A stretch of 64,000 nt of DNA from Bog-473 sp963750075 (GTDB taxonomy: Bacteria; Actinomycetota; Acidimicrobiia; Acidimicrobiales; RAAP-2). Both the position numbers and the translations under genes were made by a program. Of the stretch, positions 34,316 to 42,671 are shown piece after piece; within the stretch, counting starts at the first letter, position 1, and the number at the start of each line of letters is the position of its first letter. The notes under the pieces were generated by a model. It worked only from the letters and a program-made list of their open reading frames with translations, was not told the DNA's origin and did not search any database. The stretch covers positions 558,001-622,000 of the forward strand of contig CAVVPG010000004.1 in NCBI GenBank assembly GCA_963750075.1, given 5' to 3'.

Positions 34316-35913
34316 CAGTGGCGCACCACCCCGAAGACTCCGGTGCCGCGCACCGGCGCCGAGTGCACGGCCGTGAGGGCGATCGCCAGCACCGTGCGCG
34401 TATCGCAAGGGTCGATGATGCCGTCGTCCCACAGCCGGCCCGTGGCGAACTGCGCCGTCGACTCCTCCTCGATCTGGTTCTCCGTGGCCTGGCGCAGCTC
34501 CTCGTCCGCCTCCTCGTCGAACGGGCGGCCTGCCGCCTCGGCGGCGTTGCGGCGCACGATGGACAGGACGCCCGCCAACTGCTTGGGACCCATGACCGCG
34601 ATGCGGTGGTTGGGCCAGGTGAAGATGAGGCGGGGGTCATAGGCCCGGCCCGCCATGGCGTAGTTGCCGGCGCCGTAGCTGGCGCCCACCATCAGCGTGA
34701 GGTGCGGCACCGTGGAATTCGACACGGCGTTGATCAACTTGGCACCATCCTTGATGATGCCGCCCTGCTCGTAACGCGTGCCCACCATGAAGCCGGTGAT
34801 GTTCTGCACGAAGAGGATGGGGGTGTCGATGCGGTTGCACAGCGCAATGAACTGAGCCCCCTTCTGCGCCTCGGGTGAGAACAAGATGCCGTTGTTGGCG
34901 ACCACGCCGACCGGATAACCCCCGATGGACGCCCAGCCGCAGACCAGCTGTGGCCCGTAGGACTCCTTGAACTCCTCGAAGCGGGAGCCGTCGACGACCC
35001 GGGCCAGGATCTCGCGCACGTCGAAGGGCACCCGGACGTCCACCGAGGCGATCCCGAGCAGCTCCTCGGCCGGGTGCAGGGGCTCGTCGGCAGGCGCGGA
35101 CGGGGCGGGCCCGAGGCGGCGCCAGTGCAGGTGGGCGACAATGCCGCGGGCGATGTGCAGGGCCTCAGGCTCGTCCCGGGCCAGGTAGTCGCAGAGGCCG
35201 GAGGTGCGGGCGTGCATCAGGGCCCCGCCCAGCTCCTCCTCGTCCGCCTCCTCGCCGATGGCCATCTTCACGAGCGGGGGGCCGCCCAGGAACACGCGGG
35301 CGCGGTCCTCGACCATCACCGTGTAGTCGCTCATGCCGGGCAGGTACGCCCCGCCGGCCGTGGAGGAGCCGAAGACCACACAGACCGTCGGGATGCCCTG
35401 CGCCGACAGCTGGGTCAGACGGCGGAACTGCTCGCCCCCGGGCATGAAGACGTCGGCCTGGCGGGGCAGGTCGGCCCCTCCCGACTCGACGAGGATCACG
35501 ACGGGGAGGCGGTTCTCCTCGGCCACCCCCATGGCGCGCAAGAGTTTGCGGATGGTGGTCGGGCTCGTCGTGCCGCCGCGCACGGTGGGGTCGTTGGCGA
35601 TCACGACGCACTGGGTGTGCGCGATCTCGGCCAGCGCCACCACGACGCCCCCGCCGACAGGGTCGCCGGTGTGCAGCCCCGCCAGCGGGCACAGCTCGAG
35701 CACCGGGGTGCCGGGGTCGACGAGCGCCTCGAGCCGCTCGCGCACCATCATCTTGCCGCGGGCGCGGTGGCGCTCGACGTACTGCGGCCCACCCCCGGCG
35801 AGCACCTGGTCGTGCAGCGCACGCACGTCCTCGGTCAGGGCCCGCATCGCGGCAGCGTTGTCCGCGAACTCCCGGCTGGCGGTGGCGAGGTGCGACCGGA
35901 GGGGGGTGCTCAC
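34315..35913 (-). CDS. Acyl-CoA carboxylase beta subunit (carboxyltransferase)
   Basis: 532 aa. The tandem crotonase-like carboxyltransferase domains are evident. The N-domain has RHRARGKMMVRERLEALVDPGT and GSSTAGGAYLPGMSDYTVMV; the C-domain has PVGVVANNGILFSPEAQKGA and FVQNITGFMVGTRYEQGGIIKDGAK. These match the beta subunit of 3-methylcrotonyl-, geranyl- and related acyl-CoA carboxylases. GTG 35913 overlaps the hydratase stop (GTGA) and was preferred; an ATG at 35928 is possible. Substrate choice between C5 and C10 acyl chains cannot be made by eye. Confidence 0.93.
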   Translation of the reverse strand: MSTPLRSHLATASREFADNAAAMRALTEDVRALHDQVLAGGGPQYVERHRARGKMMVRERLEALVDPGTPVLELCPLAGLHTGDPVGGGVVVALAEIAHTQCVVIANDPTVRGGTTSPTTIRKLLRAMGVAEENRLPVVILVESGGADLPRQADVFMPGGEQFRRLTQLSAQGIPTVCVVFGSSTAGGAYLPGMSDYTVMVEDRARVFLGGPPLVKMAIGEEADEEELGGALMHARTSGLCDYLARDEPEALHIARGIVAHLHWRRLGPAPSAPADEPLHPAEELLGIASVDVRVPFDVREILARVVDGSRFEEFKESYGPQLVCGWASIGGYPVGVVANNGILFSPEAQKGAQFIALCNRIDTPILFVQNITGFMVGTRYEQGGIIKDGAKLINAVSNSTVPHLTLMVGASYGAGNYAMAGRAYDPRLIFTWPNHRIAVMGPKQLAGVLSIVRRNAAEAAGRPFDEEADEELRQATENQIEEESTAQFATGRLWDDGIIDPCDTRTVLAIALTAVHSAPVRGTGVFGVVRH

Positions 35914-36671
35914 GGCGTCGTGTCCCATGCGGGGTGGCGCTTCTGGAGGAAGGCCTCCATCCCCTCGGCGGCCTCGGGGCCGGCGAACAACTCGGCGGAC
36001 GTGGCCGCGGCGGCCGCCAGCCCGTCCGCCCAACCCTGCGCGGGCAACGTGCGCAACAGCGCCTTGGTGGCCCGGACGGCGCCGGGGGCTGATTTGGTGA
36101 TGGACACCGCCTGCTCGGCCACCCAGCCGTCGAGTGCCGCGTCGTCGGCGGTGACGGCGGAGAGCAACCCGGCGCCGGCCGCCTCGCGGGCGGTGAAGCG
36201 TTCCCCCGTCAACGTCTTGGCGGCGAGAAAGCGCGGTTCGACCACGCGCAGGCACGGGACCATGATCATGGCCGGCGCGACGCCCACCCGGACCTCGCTG
36301 AAGGCGAACGTGCTGGCCGCCGCCGCGGCCGCCAGGTCGGAGGCAGCGATGAGGCCGAGCCCGCCGGCTCGGGCGTGACCGTTGACCCGCGCGATGACCG
36401 GCACCGGGCTTTCGGCGATGTGCGTGAGGATGTCAGGCATGCGGTTGGGCGCCGCCGCGCCGCGCTCGGAGAGGTCGGCGCCCGAGCTGAACACCGGGCC
36501 CGATCCGGTGAGCACGATGGCGCGGACCGCCGGGTCGCTCGTCGCGTCACGCAATGCCCGCTCCAACTCGTCGAGGAGGCGTGATGACAGCGCGTTGCGA
36601 TTGGCCGGCGAGTTCAGCGTCAGGGTCCGGATGCCACCCGCGTGCTGCACGCCGACCAATGCGTCCGTCAC
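35910..36671 (-). CDS. Enoyl-CoA hydratase family protein of the branched acyl-CoA operon
   Basis: 253 aa crotonase-fold protein: GIRTLTLNSPANRNALSS, the oxyanion block PVFSSGADLSERG and NGHARAGGLGLIAASDLAAAA. It stands first in the operon hydratase-carboxyltransferase-biotin carboxylase-AtuA. By analogy with LiuC/AtuE it would hydrate the carboxylated enoyl-CoA (methylglutaconyl- or isohexenylglutaconyl-CoA). The start is 62 bases from the divergent acyl-CoA dehydrogenase. Confidence 0.9.
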   Translation of the reverse strand: MTDALVGVQHAGGIRTLTLNSPANRNALSSRLLDELERALRDATSDPAVRAIVLTGSGPVFSSGADLSERGAAAPNRMPDILTHIAESPVPVIARVNGHARAGGLGLIAASDLAAAAAASTFAFSEVRVGVAPAMIMVPCLRVVEPRFLAAKTLTGERFTAREAAGAGLLSAVTADDAALDGWVAEQAVSITKSAPGAVRATKALLRTLPAQGWADGLAAAAATSAELFAGPEAAEGMEAFLQKRHPAWDTTP

Positions 36672-36733
36672 GGGGCGCAGTGTAGGGGCGGGCCGGCGAA
36701 GGGACGGAAAATGGCCGGTGGTATCGTGCGCCG
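36672..36733. promoter_or_regulatory. Divergent promoter region of the branched acyl-CoA cluster
   Basis: Only 62 bases separate the starts of the minus-strand four-gene operon and the plus-strand acyl-CoA dehydrogenase, so control of the two arms is probably shared. GGCCGGTGGTATCGTGCGCCGG forms loose GC symmetry (too weak for an operator call). Confidence 0.4.
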
Positions 36734-37882
36734 GTGATCGAGACCGACGAGCACCAGCTGTTCCGCAAGACGCTCCGGGACCTCTTCGAGAGGGAGATCG
36801 AGCCCCACGTCGACGAGTGGGAGGCGGCGCGCACGTTCCCCGCCCACGAGCTCTTCCCGAAGCTGGCGGCCGTCGGCCTCCTCGGGCTCGAGTACGACGA
36901 GGCCTACGGGGGCATGGCGGCAGACCACACGTACTCCATGATCGCCGGCGAGGAGATGGGCCGTATCAGCTGCGGGGGCGTCCCCATGGCGATCGCGGTG
37001 CAGATGTCGATGTCGACCCCGGCGCTGGCCCGCTACGGCTCCCACGAGCTCAAGGAGAAGTATCTCGCTCCCGCCATCCGGGGGGAGGTGGTGACCTCCA
37101 TCGCGGTCACCGAGCCCGACGCCGGCAGCGATGTGGCCGGCATCCGGACCCGCGCCGTGCGCGACGGCGACGAGTGGGTCATCAACGGAGCCAAGCTCTA
37201 CATCACCAACGGCACGCAAGCCGACTGGTTGTGCCTCCTGGCCCGTACGTCGGACGAACCGGGGTACCAGGGCATGTCTCTCATCGTGGTCCCGACGGAC
37301 ATTCCCGGGGTGGCGGTCTCCCGCAAGCTCGAGAAGCTCGGCATGTGGTCGAGCGACACCGCCGAGTTGTCGTTCACGGACGTGCGCGTCCCTGTCTCGA
37401 ACACCGTCGGCGAGGCGGGCCGGGGCTTCCAGCAGCAGATGGTGCAATTCCAGGCCGAGCGCCTCATGACCTTCTACAAGCAGGTCGGCTCGATCGCGCT
37501 GGCCCTCGAGCGCACCAAGTCCTACCTGCGTGAGCGCCGGGCGTTCGGCGCGCCGCTGCTGGCGAACCAGCATCTCCAATTCGTGCTGGCCGAGCTGTCC
37601 GCCCGGCACGACGTGCTGAAGCACTACGCGCGCACCACCGCCGACGCCGTGCTGCGCGGTGAGGACGCCACGCGCTTCGCCACCATCGGCAAGCTGCTCG
37701 GCTCGCGGCTCCAGCGGGAGGTGGCGGACTGCGCCGTGCAGTTCCACGGCGGCATGGGCTACATGGACGAGAACTGGACGTCGCGCTACTTCCGCGACAC
37801 CCGGCTCGATTCCATCGGTGCCGGAGCCGACGAGGTGATGCTGCGCATCCTCGCCCGCATGGACGGCTATACGGCCGAGTAG
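36734..37882 (+). CDS. Acyl-CoA dehydrogenase, isovaleryl-/citronellyl-CoA type
   Basis: 382 aa FAD enzyme. Typical blocks are LEYDEAYGGMAADHTYSMI, VTEPDAGSDVAGIRTRA, NGAKLYITNG and the C-terminal RYFRDTRLDSIGAGADEVM. Where most acyl-CoA dehydrogenases have the catalytic Glu of YEGT, this protein reads GAGA. As in isovaleryl-CoA dehydrogenase the base is probably moved to helix G, here Glu242 in FQAERLMTF. That points to branched 3-methyl acyl-CoA substrates, agreeing with the carboxylase operon it diverges from. The GTG start is at 36734. Confidence 0.92.
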   Translation: MIETDEHQLFRKTLRDLFEREIEPHVDEWEAARTFPAHELFPKLAAVGLLGLEYDEAYGGMAADHTYSMIAGEEMGRISCGGVPMAIAVQMSMSTPALARYGSHELKEKYLAPAIRGEVVTSIAVTEPDAGSDVAGIRTRAVRDGDEWVINGAKLYITNGTQADWLCLLARTSDEPGYQGMSLIVVPTDIPGVAVSRKLEKLGMWSSDTAELSFTDVRVPVSNTVGEAGRGFQQQMVQFQAERLMTFYKQVGSIALALERTKSYLRERRAFGAPLLANQHLQFVLAELSARHDVLKHYARTTADAVLRGEDATRFATIGKLLGSRLQREVADCAVQFHGGMGYMDENWTSRYFRDTRLDSIGAGADEVMLRILARMDGYTAE

Positions 37883-37910
37883 GTGTGAGCCGGGGCGCCT
37901 GGACATCCCA

Positions 37911-38738
37911 TCAGGTGTGCCGGAACACCGCCTGGCCGCCGCCGCTGGCGATGAGATGGCGCTCGCGCGACCACACCCTGCCGTTCCACGAGAGCAGACC
38001 GCCCTGCGCCACCGGGGCGTGGGTGTCGAGGAGGAGCCACTCCGAGGAGCCGCCCGGGCACTGGAAGGACGCGTAGAGATCGAGGCTCGGCGCGATGTAG
38101 GGCGGGTCCCGGTACGCATGGGGGCGGACGCCGGCCGGCCAGCTGCCCACGTCGAGCACGATCAGCGATCGCGCCGCGTCGACCCAGGGGTCGTCGAACG
38201 TCGCCTTCGGCCGGCAGCGCACCCAGGTCCGCCACGTCGGGGGGAGCGGCTCCGGCGGCGGCCACGAGTCCGCCCACTCGATGGGACGCTGGTCGAAGTT
38301 GTCCCAGAAGGGAAATCCGGGCCCGACCTCGTCGTCCGGCGCCGCGACCCGCTCGGGCAGGTCGTCGGGGTTCGCCACGTCCGGTGGCACCAGATCGCGG
38401 TGCTCGAGACCTTCGACGTCCCCGACGGACCACACCATGGCCTCGAGGATCGGCCGGCCGTCCTGGGTCATCTCGACGCGCTGCGCCAGCACGGTGCGGC
38501 CCGCCCGCAGAGGGGTGACCACGAGGTCGACCGGCGCGAACGCGGCGACCGACAAGTAGTGGCAGAAGAAGCTGGCCGGGCGGGCGAACGGGCTTTCCGC
38601 TCCGGCGGCCCGCAGGGCGATCGCGGCCACGTAGCCGCCGCAGGGCCCCCAGATCTCCCAGTCGCCGTGCACCATGCCCGTGTGCCGCCCCCCGTCGCCG
38701 GCGGGCTCGGTGGCGGTCTGCAGCGCGAGGTCACCCAT
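37911..38738 (-). CDS. Acyl-CoA thioesterase-like protein (TesB/hotdog type)
   Basis: 275 aa made of two hotdog-like halves. The N-terminal half shows WGPCGGYVAAIALRAAGAES and ARPASFFCHYLSVAAFAPVDLVV; the C-terminal half ends with DTHAPVAQGGLLSWNGRVWSRERHLIASG, typical of the TesB-like thioesterase superfamily. It would hydrolyse acyl-CoA esters, perhaps recycling CoA from the nearby pathway. It begins inside the stop of the GNAT gene upstream (8-base overlap). Confidence 0.87.
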   Translation of the reverse strand: MGDLALQTATEPAGDGGRHTGMVHGDWEIWGPCGGYVAAIALRAAGAESPFARPASFFCHYLSVAAFAPVDLVVTPLRAGRTVLAQRVEMTQDGRPILEAMVWSVGDVEGLEHRDLVPPDVANPDDLPERVAAPDDEVGPGFPFWDNFDQRPIEWADSWPPPEPLPPTWRTWVRCRPKATFDDPWVDAARSLIVLDVGSWPAGVRPHAYRDPPYIAPSLDLYASFQCPGGSSEWLLLDTHAPVAQGGLLSWNGRVWSRERHLIASGGGQAVFRHT

Positions 38739-39288
38739 GGGCCCGTCGCCCCTCCCAGCGGGACCGCTCCAACTCCATGACTGCGACCTCCTCGCCCCGG
38801 GGCCCGAGGGTGGTGGCGCGGTGGGCGAAGCCGAGCCGCTCCATGACCCGTCCGGAGGCGACGTTCTCCGGCTCGTACAGGCTGACGATGCACTCGAGCC
38901 CGCCGGTGGTGAACCCGAACTCCAGCGCGGCAGCGCCCGCCTCCGTGGCCAGCCCCCGCCCGCGGAACGGTCCCGAGAGGCGCCAGCCGACCTCGACGGC
39001 GGGCAGGATCTGCGGCAGGAAGTGCGGGACGGCGAGGCCGGCCCACCCGATCATCCTCCCGCTGGAGCGATCGAGCAGCGCCTCGATCCCGAAGCCGTCG
39101 TCCTCGTAGCGCTGGAGCACCGTGGTGAGGAACCCCGCGGTCTCCTCGGCGTCCATGGCGCCTCGGCGCGGGTACCACCAGAACGACTCCTCGGCGTGGA
39201 TCGCCACGAGCTCGTCGAGGTCGCCCTGGTCGAAGGGGCGGAGCACGAGTCGCTCCGTGGTCAGGGTGGGGATGCCGGGGTGGCCCAT
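38731..39288 (-). CDS. GNAT-family N-acetyltransferase
   Basis: 185 aa RimJ/RimL type: LTTERLVLRPFDQGDLDELVAIH at the start (in pieces), VGWRLSGPFRGRGLATEAGAA for acetyl-CoA binding and SLYEPENVASGRVMERLGF at the C-terminus with a conserved Asn. The ATG at 39288 fits the family; the frame is open upstream but noncoding in character. Substrate unknown. Its stop overlaps the thioesterase start. Confidence 0.87.
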   Translation of the reverse strand: MGHPGIPTLTTERLVLRPFDQGDLDELVAIHAEESFWWYPRRGAMDAEETAGFLTTVLQRYEDDGFGIEALLDRSSGRMIGWAGLAVPHFLPQILPAVEVGWRLSGPFRGRGLATEAGAAALEFGFTTGGLECIVSLYEPENVASGRVMERLGFAHRATTLGPRGEEVAVMELERSRWEGRRAHG

Positions 39289-39329
39289 CGGATCACGTGG
39301 TGGTCGCCGCGCCCCGACCCCTCGACCGA

Positions 39330-39599
39330 TCAGCCGAGGGGAAGGCCGGGGGCATCGGCCAACGAGGGGTCGCGGCCGGGGCGGGCCGAGGGGGCGTAGA
39401 GCTGGTCGGGGCGGAAGGAGCGCACGGCCCGGTCCCCGCCACGGCCCCCGACGACCTCGACCCACGCCTCTCCGGTCTCGCCGTTGGTCACGTGGGCCAC
39501 GAAGGCCCAGGACGCGCCGCGCAGGCGCGTGCCGTCGACCTGCACGGGGTCGCCGGGCCGGAGCCCGGCCCACCGGGTGGCGCGGCGGAGGTCAGCCAT
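39330..39599 (-). CDS. Small conserved actinobacterial hypothetical protein, 89 aa
   Basis: The product has a compact SH3-like beta pattern: LRPGDPVQVDGTRLRGASW, then FVAHVTNGETGEAWVEVVGG and RSFRPDQLY. Proteins of this look are widespread in Actinobacteria, but no function is known to me. The ATG at 39599 was chosen; a GTG two codons upstream is possible. It lies 41 bases upstream of the GNAT gene in the same direction and is divergent from the nuclease gene. Confidence 0.75.
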   Translation of the reverse strand: MADLRRATRWAGLRPGDPVQVDGTRLRGASWAFVAHVTNGETGEAWVEVVGGRGGDRAVRSFRPDQLYAPSARPGRDPSLADAPGLPLG

Positions 39600-39682
39600 G
39601 GGCACGGGTGGACATCGCCCAACTTTCTACCCGCTGGGTGGGATGAACCGTGACGAGCGGGAGGCGCCATATCCTGACAGGG

Positions 39683-40453
39683 ATGGCGCTCGACCTCCCG
39701 CGCACTCTCACGCCCTCCAAGGTCACGGCCTTCACCAACTGCCCCCTCGCCTTCCGTTTCTCGCAGATCGAGCGGCGGCCCGAACCGCCTTCCCCCCACT
39801 CGGTCAAGGGCACCCTGGTGCACTCCGCCCTGGAGGGTCTGTTCTGGCGCCATCGAGCGGGCGCCCGCACCCCCGCCGCCGCGGCCGCGGAGCTGGAGCG
39901 CGCCTGGGACATGCTCCAGGACGACGCCGAGTTCGTGGAGCTCGGTCTCGAACGGGACGCGGCCTGCGCCTTCCTGGCCGACGCGCGGAGCCTCGTCGAC
40001 AACTACTTCCGGCTGGAAGATCCCAACGAGGCCCGGGCCGTCGGCGTCGAGCTGGGTGTCGAGACGATGGTCGACGGCATGCGGTTGCGCGGCATCATCG
40101 ACCGCCTCGACGTCGCGCCGGACGGGAGCCTCGTGGTCGTGGACTACAAGACGGGACGAGCGCCGACCGAGCGGTTCGAGCGGGGCAGCCTGGGCGGCGT
40201 GCAAACCTACGCGCTCTTGTGCGAGAGCGTGCTGGGCCGTGCGCCGAGCGAGGTCCGGCTGCTGTACCTGCGCCAGCCGATCGCCATCTCCTCGGTGGCC
40301 TCCGAGCAGGCGATCCGCGGCCAGCGGCGTCGGGCCGTCGCCGTGTGGACCGCCATTGAGAAGGCGTGCGGCACCGAGGATTTCCGGCCCAACGTCGGGC
40401 CGCTGTGCGACTACTGCAGCTTCAAGGCGTCGTGCCCCGCCTTCGCTGCGTGA
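39683..40453 (+). CDS. RecB-family PD-(D/E)xK nuclease with an iron-sulfur staple
   Basis: 256 aa. The nuclease core is GIIDRLDVAPDGSLVVVDYKTGRAP, with the Asp and the DYK of the PD-(D/E)xK active site, and a downstream GGVQTYALLCES motif (QxxxY). Cys20 (NCPLAF) together with C-terminal Cys242, Cys245 and Cys251 (CDYCSFKASC) match the 4Fe-4S staple of AddB/Cas4-like nucleases. It is a stand-alone single-domain member without a helicase, probably in DNA repair. No cas genes or arrays are present, so Cas4 is not indicated. Confidence 0.9.
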   Translation: MALDLPRTLTPSKVTAFTNCPLAFRFSQIERRPEPPSPHSVKGTLVHSALEGLFWRHRAGARTPAAAAAELERAWDMLQDDAEFVELGLERDAACAFLADARSLVDNYFRLEDPNEARAVGVELGVETMVDGMRLRGIIDRLDVAPDGSLVVVDYKTGRAPTERFERGSLGGVQTYALLCESVLGRAPSEVRLLYLRQPIAISSVASEQAIRGQRRRAVAVWTAIEKACGTEDFRPNVGPLCDYCSFKASCPAFAA

Positions 40454-40463
40454 GACGCATCCC

Positions 40464-41045
40464 GTGAGCATCGACGAAGCGGTCGACGCCGCGTTCGAAC
40501 CGCTCCGGGGCCGCCCGGGCATCGACCGCGCCGCCGCCGCCGTCTCCAACGTGGCCGACTACGGCCTCATCTGGGTCGTCCTGGCCGGCCTCAAGGCACG
40601 CCGGCGCGGACCGGACCGGCGGCGCGCCGTGATGGCCCTGGCCACCGCCGGCTTCTCCTCGCTGCTCGTCAGCAGGATGGTCAAGCGCGCCGTCGAGCGT
40701 CAGCGGCCCGACGACCACCTCGACGCCGCCGTTCGCCCCCCCTCGAGCAGCAGCTTCCCGAGCGGGCACACACTTGCCGCGTTCTGCACCGCCTTCATCC
40801 TGGCGGACTCCGACGCCGGCACCGCCGCCAACGTCGGCTTCGCCACGGCCGTCGCCGCCAGCCGCGTCCACCTGCGCGCCCACCATCCGACCGACGTGAT
40901 CGGCGGGGCGGTCATCGGCTCCGTGCTCGGGCTGGGCCTTCGCCCGATCGTCGACGTCGTCACGCCGGGGAACAAAGGCCGCCGCCGGCGCCGCCGGCGC
41001 CGGTCCGAGGAACGGGGAATGAGCCCGGACGAGATCGTGTTGTAG
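40464..41045 (+). CDS. PAP2 superfamily phosphatase
   Basis: 193 aa. All three PAP2 motifs are present: KRAVERQRP, FPSGHTLA and SRVHLRAHHPTD. It is a lipid or isoprenoid-phosphate phosphatase with about four hydrophobic helices and probably sits in the membrane with its site facing out. The C-terminus has a stretch of Arg residues (RRRRRRRRS). The GTG lies 10 bases after the nuclease stop and both are likely on one transcript. Confidence 0.9.
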   Translation: MSIDEAVDAAFEPLRGRPGIDRAAAAVSNVADYGLIWVVLAGLKARRRGPDRRRAVMALATAGFSSLLVSRMVKRAVERQRPDDHLDAAVRPPSSSSFPSGHTLAAFCTAFILADSDAGTAANVGFATAVAASRVHLRAHHPTDVIGGAVIGSVLGLGLRPIVDVVTPGNKGRRRRRRRRSEERGMSPDEIVL

Positions 41046-41050
41046 GACAT

Positions 41051-41650
41051 GTGAAGCCCTTCGCCGTCACGTGGGACTACCGGTGCCCCTTTGCCCGCAA
41101 CGCCCATGAGCACCTCGCGGTCGCGCTGGCCGACGGCGCCGACTGGGACGTCACCTTCCTCCCCTTCTCGCTGAGCCAGGTCCACGTACAAGAGGGCGGG
41201 ACACCGGTGTGGGACGACCCGTCCAAGGGACCGGACCTCCTCGCGCTCGCCGCGGGAGTGGTCGTGCGCGACGAGTACCCCGACCGCTTCCTCGCCACGC
41301 ACCTCGCCCTGTTCGCAGCCCGCCACGACGATGGACTCGACCTGCGCGACGCCGACGTGGTGGCGCGGGTGCTCGACGGTGCGGGCGTGCCGGGAGACAA
41401 GGTGATCGCTGAAGTCGGCACGGCGGCCCCCGTCCACGAGGTCCGCCGTGCCCACGAACAGGCGGTCAGGAAGTGGGCGGTGTTCGGGGTACCCACCTTC
41501 GTCGTCGACGACCGCGCGGTGTTCGTCCGCATCATGAGCCGCCCGCAGGGAGACGCCGCTCTGGCCCGGCGTACCGTGGACGGCGTGCTCGAGCTGTTCG
41601 AGACGATGCCCGACCTGAACGAGTTCAAGTACACCACGCTGACGCGCTGA
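41051..41650 (+). CDS. DsbA-family (thioredoxin-fold) oxidoreductase-like protein
   Basis: 199 aa. The thioredoxin fold starts TWDYRCPFARNAHEHLAVA, and the late GVPTFVVDDRAVFVR contains the cis-Pro loop. The active site reads Cys12-Pro-Phe-Ala15, so the second Cys is missing; a DsbA-type disulfide exchange would be monothiol. It may instead act like 2-hydroxychromene-2-carboxylate isomerase relatives, with glutathione replaced by another thiol. No signal peptide is seen, so it is cytoplasmic. Confidence 0.87.
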   Translation: MKPFAVTWDYRCPFARNAHEHLAVALADGADWDVTFLPFSLSQVHVQEGGTPVWDDPSKGPDLLALAAGVVVRDEYPDRFLATHLALFAARHDDGLDLRDADVVARVLDGAGVPGDKVIAEVGTAAPVHEVRRAHEQAVRKWAVFGVPTFVVDDRAVFVRIMSRPQGDAALARRTVDGVLELFETMPDLNEFKYTTLTR

Positions 41651-41658
41651 GCAAGCGC

Positions 41659-42576
41659 CTAGGCGCGGGCGAGCTCGCTGAGCAACGCCAAGCCGCGGTC
41701 ACGTTCGGCGGCGTCTCCCACGACGGCCGCGACGAAGTCCGTGGCCCCGGCGTCGGCCAGCCGGCGGATGGATGCCGCGACGGCCTCCTCGTCCCCGACG
41801 AAGCTGATGTCGGCTGCGCCCTGGGCGCCCTCCTTGTCCAGCATGGCCTTGTACGAGGGCAGGCTCGGGTAGATGGCCAACGCCGCGTCGATCCGCGCCC
41901 GGGCGCCGTCGACGTCGTTCGTGACCGAGATGGGCAGGCCGACGATGACGCGCGGCGCCGGCCGGCCGGCGGCCTCGGCGGCGGCCGCGATGGTGGGTGC
42001 GATGTGCTCGGCGATGGTGGCCGTGCCCGTCATCCACGTCATGGTGCCGTCGGCGACGGTGCCCGCCAACCTGAGCATCGTCGTACCCAGGGCGGCCACC
42101 AGGACAGGCGGCGCGGCGCCGGGGACGTCCAAGGGGGCGAAGGCGTTGGTGGTGACCCGTTCACCCGTGCTCCGCACGGTCTCGCCCCGCAGCAGCGGCA
42201 TGAGAGAGGCCAGGTACTCCTTCATGTAGCGGGCGGGCTTGTCGTAGCTCATGCCCCACATCCCCTCCACCACCACCTGGTGCGACAGCCCGATGCCCAG
42301 GAGGAGCCGGTCGCCGGTCGCCCACTGCACGGTGAGGGCCTGCTGCGCCAGCATCATCGGGTGGCGCGGATACACCGGTACCACACCCGTGCCCAGGCCG
42401 ATGGCGGGCACCTGCGAGCCGGCCACGGCCAGCAGCGTCAGTGCGTCGGGACCGAAGATCTGCGAGGCGAAGGCGTGGTGGAGGCCGCCGTCGGCGAACT
42501 GCCGCAGCTGGGCCACGACGTCCACCAGCGGTTTGTCGACGTCGATCATGCTCCCGATGCGCAGCGGTGTGGCCAT
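41659..42576 (-). CDS. LLM-class F420-dependent oxidoreductase
   Basis: 305 aa luciferase-like TIM barrel: ALTLLAVAGSQVPAIGLGTGVVPVYPRHPMMLAQQALTVQ (in pieces), GDRLLLGIGLSHQVVVEGMWGMSYDKPARYMKEY and PPVLVAALGTTMLRLAG. It resembles the TIGR03564 branch of F420 enzymes. Reaction unknown. It is a different subfamily from the LLM protein at 2.8-3.9 kb. It is convergent with the DsbA-like gene and divergent from purK. Confidence 0.88.
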   Translation of the reverse strand: MATPLRIGSMIDVDKPLVDVVAQLRQFADGGLHHAFASQIFGPDALTLLAVAGSQVPAIGLGTGVVPVYPRHPMMLAQQALTVQWATGDRLLLGIGLSHQVVVEGMWGMSYDKPARYMKEYLASLMPLLRGETVRSTGERVTTNAFAPLDVPGAAPPVLVAALGTTMLRLAGTVADGTMTWMTGTATIAEHIAPTIAAAAEAAGRPAPRVIVGLPISVTNDVDGARARIDAALAIYPSLPSYKAMLDKEGAQGAADISFVGDEEAVAASIRRLADAGATDFVAAVVGDAAERDRGLALLSELARA

Positions 42577-42671
42577 GTCCCTGGTGCTCCTCGCGTAGTC
42601 TTGCCCGTTGTGTCCGCCCCAGTGTCTAGGCCAATCCCCGGACGGGGGCGAGCGAGCTGAGCGCCCACCGG

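Noticed and set aside
39683..40453. Possible Cas4 or CRISPR-linked nuclease
   Set aside because: The iron-staple RecB fold is present, but no cas genes or repeat-spacer arrays lie nearby, and the neighbours are PAP2 and DsbA-like genes.
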